This document shows, piece after piece, positions 12,801 to 23,970 of a stretch of DNA of 64,000 nt. This DNA is from Ampullaceana balthica (taxonomy: Eukaryota > Mollusca > Gastropoda > Lymnaeidae), in NCBI GenBank assembly GCA_944989445.1, contig CALYLW010000491.1, forward strand, positions 379,536 to 443,535. The letters are read 5' to 3'. The position numbers and the translations under genes were made by a program. Within the stretch, counting starts at the first letter, position 1. Each line of letters starts with the position of its first letter. The notes under the pieces were generated by a model. That model saw nothing but the letters and a program-made list of their open reading frames with translations, was not told where the DNA came from and ran no database searches.

Positions 12801-15800
12801 GGTAAATCATTTATATATATTAAAAAGAGTAAGGGACTTAGCACAGTTCCTTGTGGAACTCCTGAATTGACCTTTATTGGTGCAGATTTAGATCCATTAA
12901 TTATTACAGTTTGCTCCCTGCCCAAAAGGAAGTCTTGGATCCAGTGATGTAAGGAACCTGAGATTCCAAAGTAGTTAAGTTTTTTAAGTAAACTAAGGTG
13001 GTGAACTTTGTCAAATGCTTTTGAGAAGTCTAGTAATATTGTATCTATTTGATCATTTTTGTCTAAGCCTTTTGATAGTTCATCTATTAAACCTATTAAA
13101 TGTGTTTCAAATGATCTGTTTTTTCTAAAGCCGTGTTGATGTGGGCATATGGCATTATATTTGTCAAGGTGGTTAACTATTCTACTATATATTATGTGTT
13201 CTAGTAATTTACAGGTGATACTAGTGAGTGATACAGGCCTGTAATTACCAGGGTCTGATTTATCCCCTTTCTTAAAGAGTGGAGTTACGTTAGCTAATTT
13301 CCAATCCTGGGGCACTTTACCCTGGTTTAGAGAGGCTTGAAAGAGAATTACAAGGATTGGGGACAGTCATCACTCTAATTGTTATTAAAAGTTGAAGCAC
13401 TTAGGCTCATGATGCTCAATGACTCAAAAATGTTTTATGTCAGATTTTTTAATTTAAAAGCCTGCTTTATCTAAGAATGTACCATTATTTTTTATATAAC
13501 AGCTTCATTGTAAAGAAAGAGAAAATTATACAGTTAAGGAGTTCTAATTAGTATTATTTGTTGAGGGCAGCTATGGTGATGATTATACTCACCAAATTGG
13601 ATCATTAGAAAATGGCTCGCCATCACAGCCATAGAGAAGCATGTGATGCGCAGTTGATGCATTGGCTACAGCCTCAAATTTATCTGCCAATCAATTATAA
13701 AAGTAGAGTACAATAGCAACAATTGAAGTTTGAAATACTAGAATAAAATAATAGATCTAATTTTTTATCACTTTAAAGCTTAAAAATATAGAAATAGACA
13801 CAATTTAGTACATGTATTTCACAAGGATCAAATGAGACCAAAGTAAAAAAGACACACTGTTCTTCAAGAGGGTTTAGAATTACACATGTGATAAAGTTAG
13901 AAAAGTTTATTTTTTACTTTATAATCTCATTGGTTCCCAAAAGAAAAAAAAACAAAACTTTTTACAAACATTTGTATATTTTAAATTTGTGTTTGAAATG
14001 TGTTTTCTTAAATTTCCATTTATTTAAAAACAAACAAGGTGAAATACAAAATTCAAATATCTTTGTTTTGACATAGTTATCAAATGCTGTTGCTTAACAG
14101 AAGAAATATTATGTATAAAAGATAATAAAATGAAGTAAACTTAAATGTTTATTTTTCTAGGTCTAAGGTTATTATTTTACAGAAGGAAATACAGAGTTAT
14201 GTAGAATTAGAGCTATATTTAGCAACAACATGAGCAAGAGAAAGGTGCAGCCAATGTCGGAGAGAAGAAAACTAACTTAATATACAATTTGACCTAATTA
14301 TTTTAATGTGCTCCTTCTAGTAGCCTGGGGATGAATGAAAGGATTTTGGAGTAGGAAATACAGTGACACAGAGAGGTTAAAAAATAATAGGTTTCTTAAG
14401 CATTTAAAAACTTACAAATATACTTTTTAATCTTATCCACACTATATGCTGAGCAGAGATAAGCGTCAGGCTGAAACAAAGATAAGCCTAAATTAGGTTC
14501 AATAATGCAATTTTAACACATCAAAATTTAGACCAGAAATTATTAGTTTGTATTTCTTGCTGGTAGCTAATGGTGCCTCAACTGTGATAATATTTTATTG
14601 TTATTAAAATTATAATAATACTAATAAAATAACTGATTGACTAAAAATATTTTTTGGGGTACCAAAAATATATTTGCAGGAAATAAATTCATTAAAAATA
14701 TTACTTTTTTGGATAATAAATATGATGTTTTAATTTTACACCCAAATTAATGAAAATTAGGAATTGTTGCCTCAAAAAATTTGAAAGTCTTTAATTATAC
14801 ACTAAAAATATACTTTTAAAGTAAAAGAAATTCAAATTCTTTTCATAGGATTCAATTTTACAAAGTAACTCTTCTGATCTTTTATCCACTTGATCATTTT
14901 AAATAAGTGTAATCGTCAAAATTTGGGCAAATTTCAAATACAAATACTTTGGGGTGCGTTTCGGAGAGAACAAAGTGTGTCCTATCCATCAACAAATAAA
15001 AACCCCTTTCATTGTCATTGAAACCAAAGATCTCATTTCAGTGTTAGGGTATTAAAAAATATTAAGTGTTTAAGGACCCTATGAGCCCAAATAGAATGCC
15101 CTACTAAAAGGAATCCCTGGCCTTCAGCCTGACCCCAACAAAGAGATGCACATCTGTTGACTTCAGCTGGCCCCTGTCCTGGACATCAACACGGAGGACA
15201 GGGTAAACAAGTGAAAATGTTATACACCTTCATACCACTGCCCACCATGATGGAGCAGGTAGCCAAGGAGGGTTTAAAGAGTTAGGCTCAAACCATCAAG
15301 AATGTGTATGTTAATCTAAAAGCTAGTGAAGAAAGAACATGACCTTTTATTATATATGAGCCTGATAAAGGACTCAGGGAGAGTTAGCCATGTTGTCACC
15401 TTCACTCTCCAGTCCTAATCTGTTTTGAATACAGTGCAAAGACTTATCAAGATGACTGGAAACATGCCAAGAATCATTAAGTCAGTTACTGTGTCACTGT
15501 GATCTTTACCCAGCAGATGCCACATTTGCTGCACTTACTCTTCCACACATCATAAAAAGACTATTTTGCATGGTCCATAAACTGCAGCTTATTTTCTTTT
15601 TTATTTGCATCAGTTTTTGTTACTTCACAGCTTATTTTTTGTTTCTTCTCTAGTTTATTTTCCTAGATAACAGCTTGGTTTATTTTTGCTACTTCTTCCA
15701 TCTTTCAAGATGTGTAAAACTTTTTGATTACCCACAAAGATAACTATAGGGTTGTTCAAATTTGTCAAAATTAATGTGTTTTGGTGTAAGCTTAAGTATG

Positions 15801-16497
15801 GGAGGATGCAGAGATCTGAATCTTTATTTTTTAGCCTAAAAGTTTAACACTGGTCAAACAGGCTTTACAATAATGTCCAGGTGAAACCATAACAATAGAG
15901 CCCTGGGAGATAAAGCGTGTTGTAAATGGTGAGAGACAAAAATCAATAGCTACGTAAATGTTTGGCCAACAGGTGGTCTTTGGTCTGCATGTTTGTATGG
16001 TCTTTTTAAAAATTTACAAAACAAAACACTTTCTTTAAAAACATATTTTTTATTAAATTATAATTGTTTTCAAACCCCTTTTCATAGCAATTATTTCTGT
16101 AGAGAGATTACAATTCTTTTCTTCATGACATATTTTCTTTAACAAGAAAAGTAATCAAAATTTTGCCTTTAAATTTTTGTTTTGTATTGTAGTTGTGGCC
16201 AGAAAACTGCCTTATGGTGGTGTGTTTCACTAGAGTGAGTGCTTAAGTTTAAATTTTAAACTCCATGAAAGGCTAAAACCTATTCCCGACAGCAACTCAA
16301 AACCAATACAATATTCCCCTGTCCTTAAATAGGACAAAGTTAAATTATCACATTACCGTTTTGGGTTTTGCTCCTTTCATTAAGATGTATTCCGTAGTGC
16401 TGTCAGGAGGCACAACGGCTGCATGAGTACACACATTAAAAACTAAAGCAGCTAGTGCAAGGAGCAGCAGTGTGGCCATGTCAGCTGGCCTCAAAGG
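6661..16497 (-). CDS. PHM: PHM/PAM-type peptide-amidating monooxygenase, first (complete) catalytic core
   Basis: Peptidylglycine alpha-hydroxylating monooxygenase hydroxylates the alpha carbon of C-terminal glycine in neuropeptide precursors, using copper, ascorbate and O2 in secretory granules. Exons in transcript order: 16497-16357 (ATG at 16479), 14470-14416, 13683-13593, 11692-11607, 11430-11359, 9532-9481, 8713-8655, 8365-8282, 8010-7937, 7471-7421, 7073-7021, 6899-6661. All have AG/GT borders and the phases join without a break. Counting from the ATG, the rat PHM copper ligands are all matched: CuH ligands H72, H73 (STAHHMLLYGC) and H136 (LVLQVHY); CuM ligands H203, H205 (YRTHAHGLG) and M274 (DEMCNFY), with the active-site Tyr at 278. 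An acceptor at 16498-16500 precedes the ATG exon, so a 5'UTR exon must lie upstream. The frame runs on through 6661 into the second PHM core at 6027. Family assignment is secure; that all exons share one mRNA is inferred from phase. Confidence 0.93.
9207..9463. mobile_element. MITE with about 40-bp terminal inverted repeats
   Basis: A 257-bp element. The left end ATATGAAGAGCTCAAGGGAA continues into GAAACGGCTATGTCACATTTTT and is matched by its complement at the right end with few mismatches. The interior is AT-rich and non-coding. A diverged partial copy lies at about 33180-33400. The right edge is 16 bp from the splice donor of the PHM exon 9532-9481. Confidence 0.8.
9750..10790 (-). mobile_element. 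LINE 3' end (C-terminal ORF fragment plus 3'UTR), split by a hAT element
   Basis: Positions 10770-10555 encode a C-terminal reverse-transcriptase-polyprotein tail of the FGERSFSFCAAKQWNSLPLH type, ending TALKTHLFTIYF. This 'RSFS..A...WNSLP..IR' block is common in non-LTR retrotransposon ORF2 C-termini. The 3'UTR continues to 10391, is interrupted by the hAT-like insert at 9793-10390, and resumes at 9792-9755. It ends in a (TAA)n-type tail, seen as aataataataataa on the plus strand. 5' truncated and dead. Confidence 0.75.
9793..10390. mobile_element. hAT-like non-autonomous element with 8-bp TSD and tRNA-like segment, copy 1
   Basis: A 598-bp element flanked by a perfect GCGCTGTA duplication (9785-9792 and 10391-10398). 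Ends are CAGGGGCGGATTAAG and, inverted, CTATGGCGGATTAAG, followed by GGGGCCCC-rich subterminal sequence. The 8-bp TSD indicates the hAT superfamily. On the minus strand near 10108-10036 is a tRNA-like stretch with A-box-like TGGCCGAATG and B-box GGTTCGATCCC. No transposase frame. A second copy is at 16999-17608. Confidence 0.9.
11865..13370 (-). pseudogene. 5'-truncated LINE reverse transcriptase (CR1/L2/Jockey-like)
   Basis: Positions 13370-12536 encode reverse-transcriptase palm and fingers: GNYRPVSLTS, QHGFRKNRS, LDFSKAFDKV, SGVPQGTVLSPLLF and the catalytic box RLFADDCII. Downstream, 12540-11944 gives the thumb and C-terminal part (VRPVLEYASSVWDPST ... NTFLIPYARKNSYKFSFFPS ... WNGLPEDTRKA). 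The two parts are out of frame because of a 22-bp tandem duplication at about 12599-12642. The 3' end has a GACGC...GCGTC hairpin and a GATAAGATAAG tail. It lies in a PHM intron in the same orientation as the gene. Related 3' ends are at 30230-30350 and 49910-50320. Confidence 0.88.
16357..16479 (-). CDS. PHM: Signal-peptide exon of the PHM precursor
   Basis: The coding part encodes 41 residues. MATLLLLALAALVFNVCTHA is a textbook hydrophobic signal sequence with likely cleavage after an Ala around residue 20-21, followed by the start of mature PHM (TTEYILMKGAKPKT). The donor GTAATG is at 16356-16351 and leaves phase 0, which the next exon (PDAYLC) continues. The ATG is chosen because it begins the hydrophobic run and is the first in the exon. 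Confidence 0.9.
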
Positions 16498-16998
16498 CTG
16501 AAGATGAAATTAAAACAGGAAAAATGAAGTTTATAAACCCAATAATGTTTCCCTGTCGTAATAAACTCATTATATTACATTTGTATTAGCACAGCTTTGA
16601 TTACTAGAGTGTTTGTATGTTGTTAAACTAGTCATAATTATATTTACTTGTAATTGTTAATTTTTCAAAAGTTAATTATTAAATTTAAATTAATCGTTAA
16701 CAGCCCTTCAAATTATTAATTAATTTATGGCTAATAATAAAACAAACTTTTGGCCCTGCCTATGCCTATGTGAACTATGTCTGTGTCACCGTGAGGTTAA
16801 GTACAAGCTGGTTGAAAACAAAACCATAATTGTATTATTTTATTTAATTAACTATCCCTAGCGATAATTTCTGTGTGCAAATAGCCAATAATATGATACT
16901 GTAGTCTAAGTAAAAGTGATCTAGTTTTAAATATGTAGTGCCTATTTAAATTAGGCCTATATAAAATATAGGATGTTTCTATTGTTACGACTAGTCGT

Positions 16999-17608
16999 CT
17001 ATGGCGGATTAAGGGGGGGGCTGAACGGGCTAAAGCCAGGGGCCCCCGATGATTTAGGGGCCCCCAAATTTAGTACATTTTATAATAAAAATGGACAAAT
17101 GTTTACATGAATCGCTGAAATTTTGATAAATTAAACAAATTAATAAAATCTTATCAATTATTATTAATGTGATCTCTATTCCGATATAATAGTCTTAAAA
17201 TAGTAATCGGAAAAACCTGATTTGATAGGCTCACAAAGAGAAATTATATAAGAATATCACTTATATGTCGTAAATTGACAATTTTTGCGCTGTGCTCAGC
17301 TGGTCTAATCGAAAGTTCATAGGCCTTTGATGCCAGCGGTCGCGGGATCGATCCCACGGTGTGTGGCATATTTTTAATTTATGTATTTTTTATTCTTTAT
17401 ATTGTCTTTTACACTCAATTTTACGATACCGGCAAACAGTTATTTCTTCGTGTTATGTTTTTTCATATACAATCTATTTTGCTGAATAGTTACAAGTTAC
17501 AGTCTTAAATTAGCTGCTAGCAATCATGTTATCTAAAGGTACACTGGTTGGATAGGGCCCCAGTTTAAATTGCAGCCAGGGGCCCCGTGCAGTCTTAATC
17601 CGCCCCTG
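16999..17608. mobile_element. hAT-like non-autonomous element with 8-bp TSD and tRNA-like segment, copy 2
   Basis: A 610-bp element in the opposite orientation to the copy at 9793-10390, flanked by a perfect CTAGTCGT duplication (16991-16998 and 17609-17616). Ends are CTATGGCGGATTAAG and, inverted, CAGGGGCGGATTAAG. A tRNA-like stretch with a TGCTCAGCTGG A-box-like and a GGGATCGATCCC B-box-like element lies at about 17289-17362, at the same relative position as in copy 1. No coding capacity. Confidence 0.9.
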
Positions 17609-18390
17609 CTAGTCGTAACACTAGCCAGTAAATTAGTGCTACGACTAGTCTTAGCAATAGAGACTTCGAAAAATCTAAGTCGCTATAATATCTTAACAAA
17701 CTCTTCATAATATTTTATACGCATATATAATACGATAGTAATAGTAATAGATCTGGGCTTATTTATATGTGTATTAATTCTAAAATCTAAATTTTTTTAA
17801 AATATATTTAATCAACGCATCCGATTTACAGAATAAGCAGTACAAAAATTACAATCACCAGGTTCGCCAACACCCTAATTATGGTTTAAATTAAAAAAAA
17901 TAGAAGAAAAAATAGACGACCATATCTGGGTCGACTCAATATTTTAGCAGTGGTATACCTAGGCCAATTAACGCTTTAATATACCACGTTGAAAAGCCAA
18001 AACTGTGTGAATAAATTATTAGATACAACTTTAGTTGTAACAGTAAGCACATCGCCTATTACTACATGTATTGTAATTGTTACGACTAGTCGTAACAATA
18101 AAATTATTTTGTTTTGTTACAAAAAGAAAATACATACCTATTTATAGGCAGGAGTGTGTGTATTAATAATAAAATCTAAATTTATTTAAAATTTTAAAAC
18201 CACAATGAGTGCTGGTAATTGTAATTTTTGTACTTCTTATTCTGAAAAGCAGATACGTTCATTAAATATATTTAAATAAATATAATGAAGTGTCTGCTGC
18301 TACGACTTGTCCTAACAATACTAATACGAAATAATTTTATTGCTACGACTAGTTTTCTGTTTTCTGGCTAGTGTTACGACTAGTCGTAGC
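17609..18390. repeat. Foldback-like AT-rich element with palindromic ACTAGTCGT ends
   Basis: Between palindromes at 17638-17654, 18079-18096 (GTTACGACTAGTCGTAAC) and 18374-18390 are two long inverted arms. About 17765-17865 reads the complement of about 18165-18280; the shared core is AAAAATTACAATCACCAG and its complement CTGGTAATTGTAATTTTTGT. This is the structure of a small foldback DNA element. No open reading frame. Confidence 0.6.
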
Positions 18391-20228
18391 CAGATCCGGA
18401 CTTAAGAGACACAGGGCCCCTAAGCACTTTTCACTTTTGGGCCCCCCAACCATGTCGAAGCTATTTTGGAAATTTAGCAAATTAAATGCACCAGTACAGA
18501 ACATATAATCTTTAATTGACTTTAATAAACATCAGAATAATACAATGTATATTACTATGAATGAATACTGGAATGAATCTCAAAAATCGTTCGACAGTAC
18601 ATCCGTCTTCAGAGACATATCTCACAATTAAAGAAAGTTGATCTACATGAGAAATGTCTGGAATTGAGCCCACAGCGATAGAGAATTTTTCGGCAAGTTT
18701 GATCTCAGTCATAATTGTATTTATTACCTTTTCTGCCATTATATTGATCATTTCATCGCATATTTTTGACGACAGATATGATGTTGTGCCACTTTGTTTC
18801 CATGGCGTTTTATGTGTACGTCCAGAAAAGGATCAAACTCCGCCAAAAGTTCTTGGTCATAAGTCATAACATAGTTCCCAGTGTTTTTTGTTTGTTTTTT
18901 TAAAATCCAAATCTCTCATGGGAACCTCTAAACGGCAATCCGCGTGCAGAAAGTGACCTCACAACAGCCACAATGCGCCTTGAAACTTCATACCAGTATT
19001 TTATTTCTTCTTCTGTTTGAAGAACAAGACTATTGTCAACTCTACCGCCATCATTCTTCCTAGATAGTGTCGCAAATGCTGACCTGTGTTCTTCCCAATT
19101 CTCATGTTCCTTCAATCTTTGAACTGTGGTTTTCCAGTCATTGAACACTTCATTAGCTAGTGACCGCAATTTCCCAAACATCTTCAAAAATATGAGCCAA
19201 GGTCGAGGTCGTTTTCACTATTTCTTAATGTTTGGCAAAAAAGTGACAGCGGTAGATACCTGGTTTTATCTGTGTATTGACGCCTAGAAAAAGAAAAGTC
19301 GGCATCAATATTTTGTTTCATGCCATTTTGAACAAGGCACTCCAATGTAACTTCGTCTAGCATCCACTCATCAGGATTGTCACTTAAAGAAGAAATATAC
19401 TCAGGATTTTCTAAATAATCTTTTTTTTTGTGTAGCTGTTACCAGTCCTAAAGAAAGAGATGAGAGGGCGCCTCTTTTTCAAATTTTTCACGCGGCGTAT
19501 TTTTCTCAAAGGTACAAGTTCTACAGCTAACACAGTCTCAAAAGTCAAATTGAAGATAATTGAAATTGCATGCCCTCCATGCAGGGTGGGCGCGCCCTCC
19601 CTGTCAAAAAAGGTGGGAGGGTAAAGCCCTCCCGCGCCCACCCTCCATTACACCACTGGCTGTTACGGGTTTTTCAGAAATAATGTTTTCAGGTAGCTAG
19701 TTGCAGTCAGACAAGTTTTTTGGAGTTGCCTGTTGACGGTCATTCGCAGCATCGCTGCAACTGACACTGGCTAATGCACTAGTACAATTACTTTTGTTCT
19801 AGGACTAGAGCCAGAACTAGGTCTAGATGAAAAATGTGTTTAATTTAGATACATTACGAAGAAGCACTTTTTCTTTTTCGATTTTGTTTTCTTTATTCCG
19901 TTTCTTTTCTGAAACCCGCTTAGATTTTATTGAAGTCAGACATCCTGATATCGATATTTCTATTACGAATATAAAAGAGAGGGTCATTAAACAATAGAAC
20001 TTTGTTTTACTATTTGGAATAATATATTTTTTATGTTTCAATTTGTTGTTTAGTTGTTAATTTATTTATGATAATTTCAGTTTTCCTCAAATGTTCTAAA
20101 TTCAAGATTTTTTCTCTTGGTTAAAGTAAATCTTTTTGAGCTTATGTAAAGATTCCACCATCGGGGCCCTTAGGCTGGCTTGGGCCCTAGGCCGGAGCCT
20201 TGTAGGCCTAGGTGGAAATCCGGCCCTG
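18391..20228 (-). pseudogene. Decayed hAT transposon (ZMYM1/DUF4371-like transposase fragments)
   Basis: An 1838-bp element with ends CAGATCCGG...CCGGCCCTG and a perfect GTCGTAGC 8-bp TSD (18383-18390 and 20229-20236). On the minus strand the fragments lie in the correct order. About 19410-19200 reads DEWMLDEVTLECLVQNGMKQ and then a TRYLPLSLFCQ stretch, resembling the TTF-type N-terminus. Positions 19187-18900 read NDWKTTVQRLKEHENWEEH and the IVAVVRSLSARGLPFRG helix. Positions 18751-18512 read FSIAVGSIPDISHVDQLSLI, which matches the DUF4371 region of ZMYM1-like hAT transposases. Frames are broken, and a second hAT-type insert (19443-19658) interrupts it. Not a host gene. Confidence 0.82.
19443..19658. 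mobile_element. 216-bp hAT-type MITE nested in a hAT transposon
   Basis: Begins CAGTCCTAAAG and ends ACACCACTG, flanked by a perfect GCTGTTAC duplication (19435-19442 and 19659-19666). It has G/C-rich subterminal stretches (GGTGGGAGGG, CGCGCCCACCC) and no coding capacity. Confidence 0.82.
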
Positions 20229-20239
20229 GTCGTAGCAGT

Positions 20240-20600
20240 AGTTTACGGGATACAGCTACGACTAGTCGTAGCAATTAAATTTGTTCTGCTATGCAAATGG
20301 CTCAAATGCAAGAAATAAGGAAGTTTAGGAAGAAAAACCTTTTTGTTTACTATGTTATGCATGCACATCTAAATTATATATATATTATAAATAAATAATG
20401 AAGTATCTGCTGCTACGACTTGTCGTAACTTGTAACATTACGAAATAATTTTATTGCTGACTAGTCGTAGCTTTAGTTTACTGACTAAGACTAGTGTCTA
20501 GTGCTATGACCAGTCGTAGTTTACAGATTACTGACTGTTGCTAAGAGTAAGACTAAATCGTAGCAGCAGACACTGCGTATAATATACCTATACTAAATAG
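20240..20600. repeat. Cluster of ACTAGTCGT palindromes
   Basis: GCTACGACTAGTCGTAGC at 20255-20272, with variants near 20412-20427 and 20450-20470, and degenerate ones to 20580. They match the palindromes around 17600-18390 and probably mark ends of the same small foldback family. Nothing coding. Confidence 0.55.
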
Positions 20601-23420
20601 TATTAAATACTGTAACAATACCGTCAGTACTATAACTTATAACTGAAACTATAACTGTAAGTATAAGACTATACTGATACTATGCACTATAAATACAAAT
20701 ACTGTAACTGTAAATACTATAACTATAACATAATATAAATTTACCGATTTTAAATTGATGGTTTTAAATGCTAACACTAACACATTTACAAAGATTAACC
20801 TAAAATATTAATTATGAAAAAATATTACTCACAAATAAGCCTATAATTTATAAGCCAATGATTTATTTATATAACATCCTACGACTTGAATTTGCACAAA
20901 TAATTTCATTCTGATTTTTTTCCCCTTCTTTTCTTTTCCTCATCTAGGCTAGGGGACATAATTAAGATGTATTTTTATTGGGTGTAATCGATACTGACAT
21001 CTGAGTAACCGAAGAATCTTTTAAAATGTTGAAAGCAATTATTTTAACCATTTTGCAAAAAAAATAAAATAAATAATAATAATATTATTATTGATAACAA
21101 GGGGGAACATAGCGTAGATGGCTCAAATTTTAAAAAAGTGAAGATATCATCATATTTCTAAAACACACTGAAAAGAAAATAATTTTAAAAAATGATTTTC
21201 ATAATAATTTTAATATATAATATTTGTTTCATTTTTTAAAATAAAAAAATTACATACATAGAACAAACTTTAATAATAAACAAAAAACACTTTGGATCAT
21301 TCATTTTTTATATAAATTGTTAAACGGTAATGAATAATGAGTAGATAGCGCCTGTTATAGCTAACATGACACGATTTTTCCCCCTCTCTTCCCTTTCTGG
21401 ATGAAAAATCAAACAACACAACAATGAAGTTTTAAAATATAACTGGAGAAAAAAGTACCGCTTGGGACTACTCCAACCCCACTAGAGGCCAACGCAAAGG
21501 AGTAGGAGTAGGTCTGAGTCTAGATATATATCACCTGAACTATTTTTTTCTCTTTGTATGTAAAACATTTTTTAATGAAACACCAAAGGCCAACTATAAA
21601 TATTAAATTAATATTGTAATTACCCTTTGCTATAACGAGCAGTTTATTTTTTGGGGTTTAATTTATGATTTGAAAAAAGAGTTGCAATTAAATTTAAACC
21701 ATAGAATATAAAAATAATCAAAAGTGCTTTTTTATTGTATTATAATTGAATTTATTAAATGTAACCTTCCACATCCCCATCTAATACTCAAGTCAAGTTT
21801 GTTATACTGTGTATTGTTACAATTTTTATTTAAATAGTTTTATATTTAATTTACAACAGCGTAGTAACCATGCATCAAAGTTTTGAATGCTAAATACTTA
21901 AATTGCTTATTTTAGATTTAGCATTGCAATTGCAAATTATATCTATATTCGTAAAAGGCATACCCGATGCCGCGCATGCGCAAATTAAAAAAAAGGTGAA
22001 GGGTTAAAGAAAAAGATTTAAAAATCGTGCATTGCTCGTGCCAAACTCTTCCAATAATATATTTATCTGATAACAAAACCGGCCTGAACGTGTAGATCTA
22101 ATTTAAATCAAGAAGGGAAGCGGGGGATTATTAAGCTTTTTGCCTATAATTAAATTTTAGAAATAAGAAATACACATCTTAATTATCAAAAATTAATTCG
22201 TTTATAATATGTATTAATAAAAAAAAACTCATACAGGTTATTACAGGTAATTAAAATTAAATTAGTAAGCGTAAGGTGAAGATAGCGGCATAACAAAAAT
22301 AATCAATGTTTTAATGTGACAAATGACTTGTGAAACCTTTATTTAATCATAAATAAATATTTTGTATGGGTTAACATTGTATCAATCTCTGTAGAAGTTT
22401 TATATTTACGGGATAAGTTCAGGTTAATTAATAATATACACATTCTCATGATATCCACTCTAATTAATAATATTTTAACAATTATTAACATTAACTCATT
22501 AACAGTATCCTCGCAAAATGTGAGAAAAGTCATGTAGTACATAGATGAATGAACTCGGTTACTGAACTCTTCTCAGTGCATGCCGTTATTCGTGCGAATT
22601 TTATTTTACATCGGAAAATAGAAGCAAAGTTTAAGTATTTTTAACTTGATTTTAAGATAGACTTTACTGTAAATCCATTGTAATCATTAATTTACATTGA
22701 ATTCATTGAGTTGAGAATCGAAGCAGAGATAGGCGATAGGGGATGTAATATCTTGATTGAATCATTTACATTTACTATTTTTATTTTGTTAAGCCAGTAA
22801 AGCGCTCATACTCAAGTCAAGTTCCCAAATTAATAGTAACATTACCCCCTTCTGTAGTTCGATTTTAATCAAATGGGCTGCCTCATTTTGTATTTTAGGT
22901 GGTGAAAAAAGGATTATTAGTTGCAATGATTGCAAGGGAGGTCATCTTGTAAATCACATCCCCCACCACTGGCCTTAGTCTTAGCCTTAAACCAAAGCAC
23001 GCACACGTCACATAGACAACCAACATTTTTTCCTCATCCAACTGTAATTAACTAAGTTTAATTTTAAAAAAACAAACATGTACATAAAGTTATAATTAGT
23101 TCTGACATATAAATACTTTTACATTTTCAGATAAATGAAAATCATTCAGATTTAGTCACTTATAACTTATACTTTAAATTATGTTCATAATTGTACAATG
23201 AGTAAAATGTAATTTATTTACTATTAGCCATAAGAGATGTGAATGTTATTCGCTATAGTCACCAAAAATATCATTAAATAAAAATTTAAAAATACAAGTA
23301 TAGGGCCTGGGCTCTCGGAATAAATTACTAATGGTAAACAGTGTTTCAGTGTAAAAAATAAATACATCCAGTCAGTGTATACACTATACAGTATACACCT
23401 AATCAATTCAGCAATGCACA
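20600..23420. other. Intergenic, AT-rich, no gene recognised
   Basis: AT-rich sequence with simple (ACTATAACTGTA)-like degenerate repeats near 20590-20740. No splice-bounded coding exon could be supported on either strand. The missing 5' exon of the aspartylglucosaminidase gene may lie here, but I found no signal-peptide exon with a phase-1 donor. Confidence 0.5.
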
Positions 23421-23424
23421 ATGC

Positions 23425-23795
23425 TTTTATCATCATCAGAGGCCTTGGCCTGCTCCACCACATCCTGCCATTCAGATCGATTGATGGCTTTCCTTCTTCA
23501 TGCCCGAAACCCCAACTGTCGTAGGTCCGTTTCCACATCATCAATCCATCTCAGTCTTGGGCGACCAGTGAGGCGTCTGACCCCTGGTTTCTGCCTGTAA
23601 ATAATTGTTGGTGCTCTACACTCTGGCATCCTTTCAACATGTCCTGCCCAGCGTAGTCTTCCTTTTTTAATACTTGTGACGATGGGAGGGTCTTTGTACA
23701 GATTGAATAGCTCTTGGTTTGTACGAATTCTCAAGATATCATTTTCTATCACCGGGCCATATATTTTCCGGAGGATTTCCTCTCCCAAATGTTGA
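23425..23795 (-). pseudogene. RTE-like LINE ORF2 C-terminus fragment
   Basis: The minus-strand frame from 23788 reads RLRWAGHVERMPECRAPTI, then GRPRLRWIDDVETDLRQLGF. This is the RWAGHV.RM ... GRP..RW.DD...DL..LG signature of the RTE-type LINE C-terminus. A frameshift near 23505 moves the end (WQDVVEQAKA) into another frame. Upstream RT is absent, so this is a dead 3' fragment. Confidence 0.8.
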
Positions 23796-23970
23796 GTAGG
23801 TTTACAGCTGCTTTACATTTTTAAAAGGAATCAATCAACAATTGTTTTTATCTTGTGAAATACTATGGAATCTAAATGTATTTTTTGTCTTTTTAAATGT
23901 ATAAAAACAAATAAGGCATGTTACTGTTACTCTAGTACTAAACTAATCTTTCTTTAATCTCTAAAATCAG

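Noticed and set aside
15080..15540. GC-richer patch in a PHM intron as an additional exon or gene
   Set aside because: No open frame with motifs exists, and the PHM phases already join without it. It is perhaps an old transposon remnant.
22860..22905. MGCLILYF plus donor as the missing AGA signal-peptide exon
   Set aside because: The donor leaves phase 2, while the first AGA exon at 23971 needs phase 1, and the hydrophobic run is too short.
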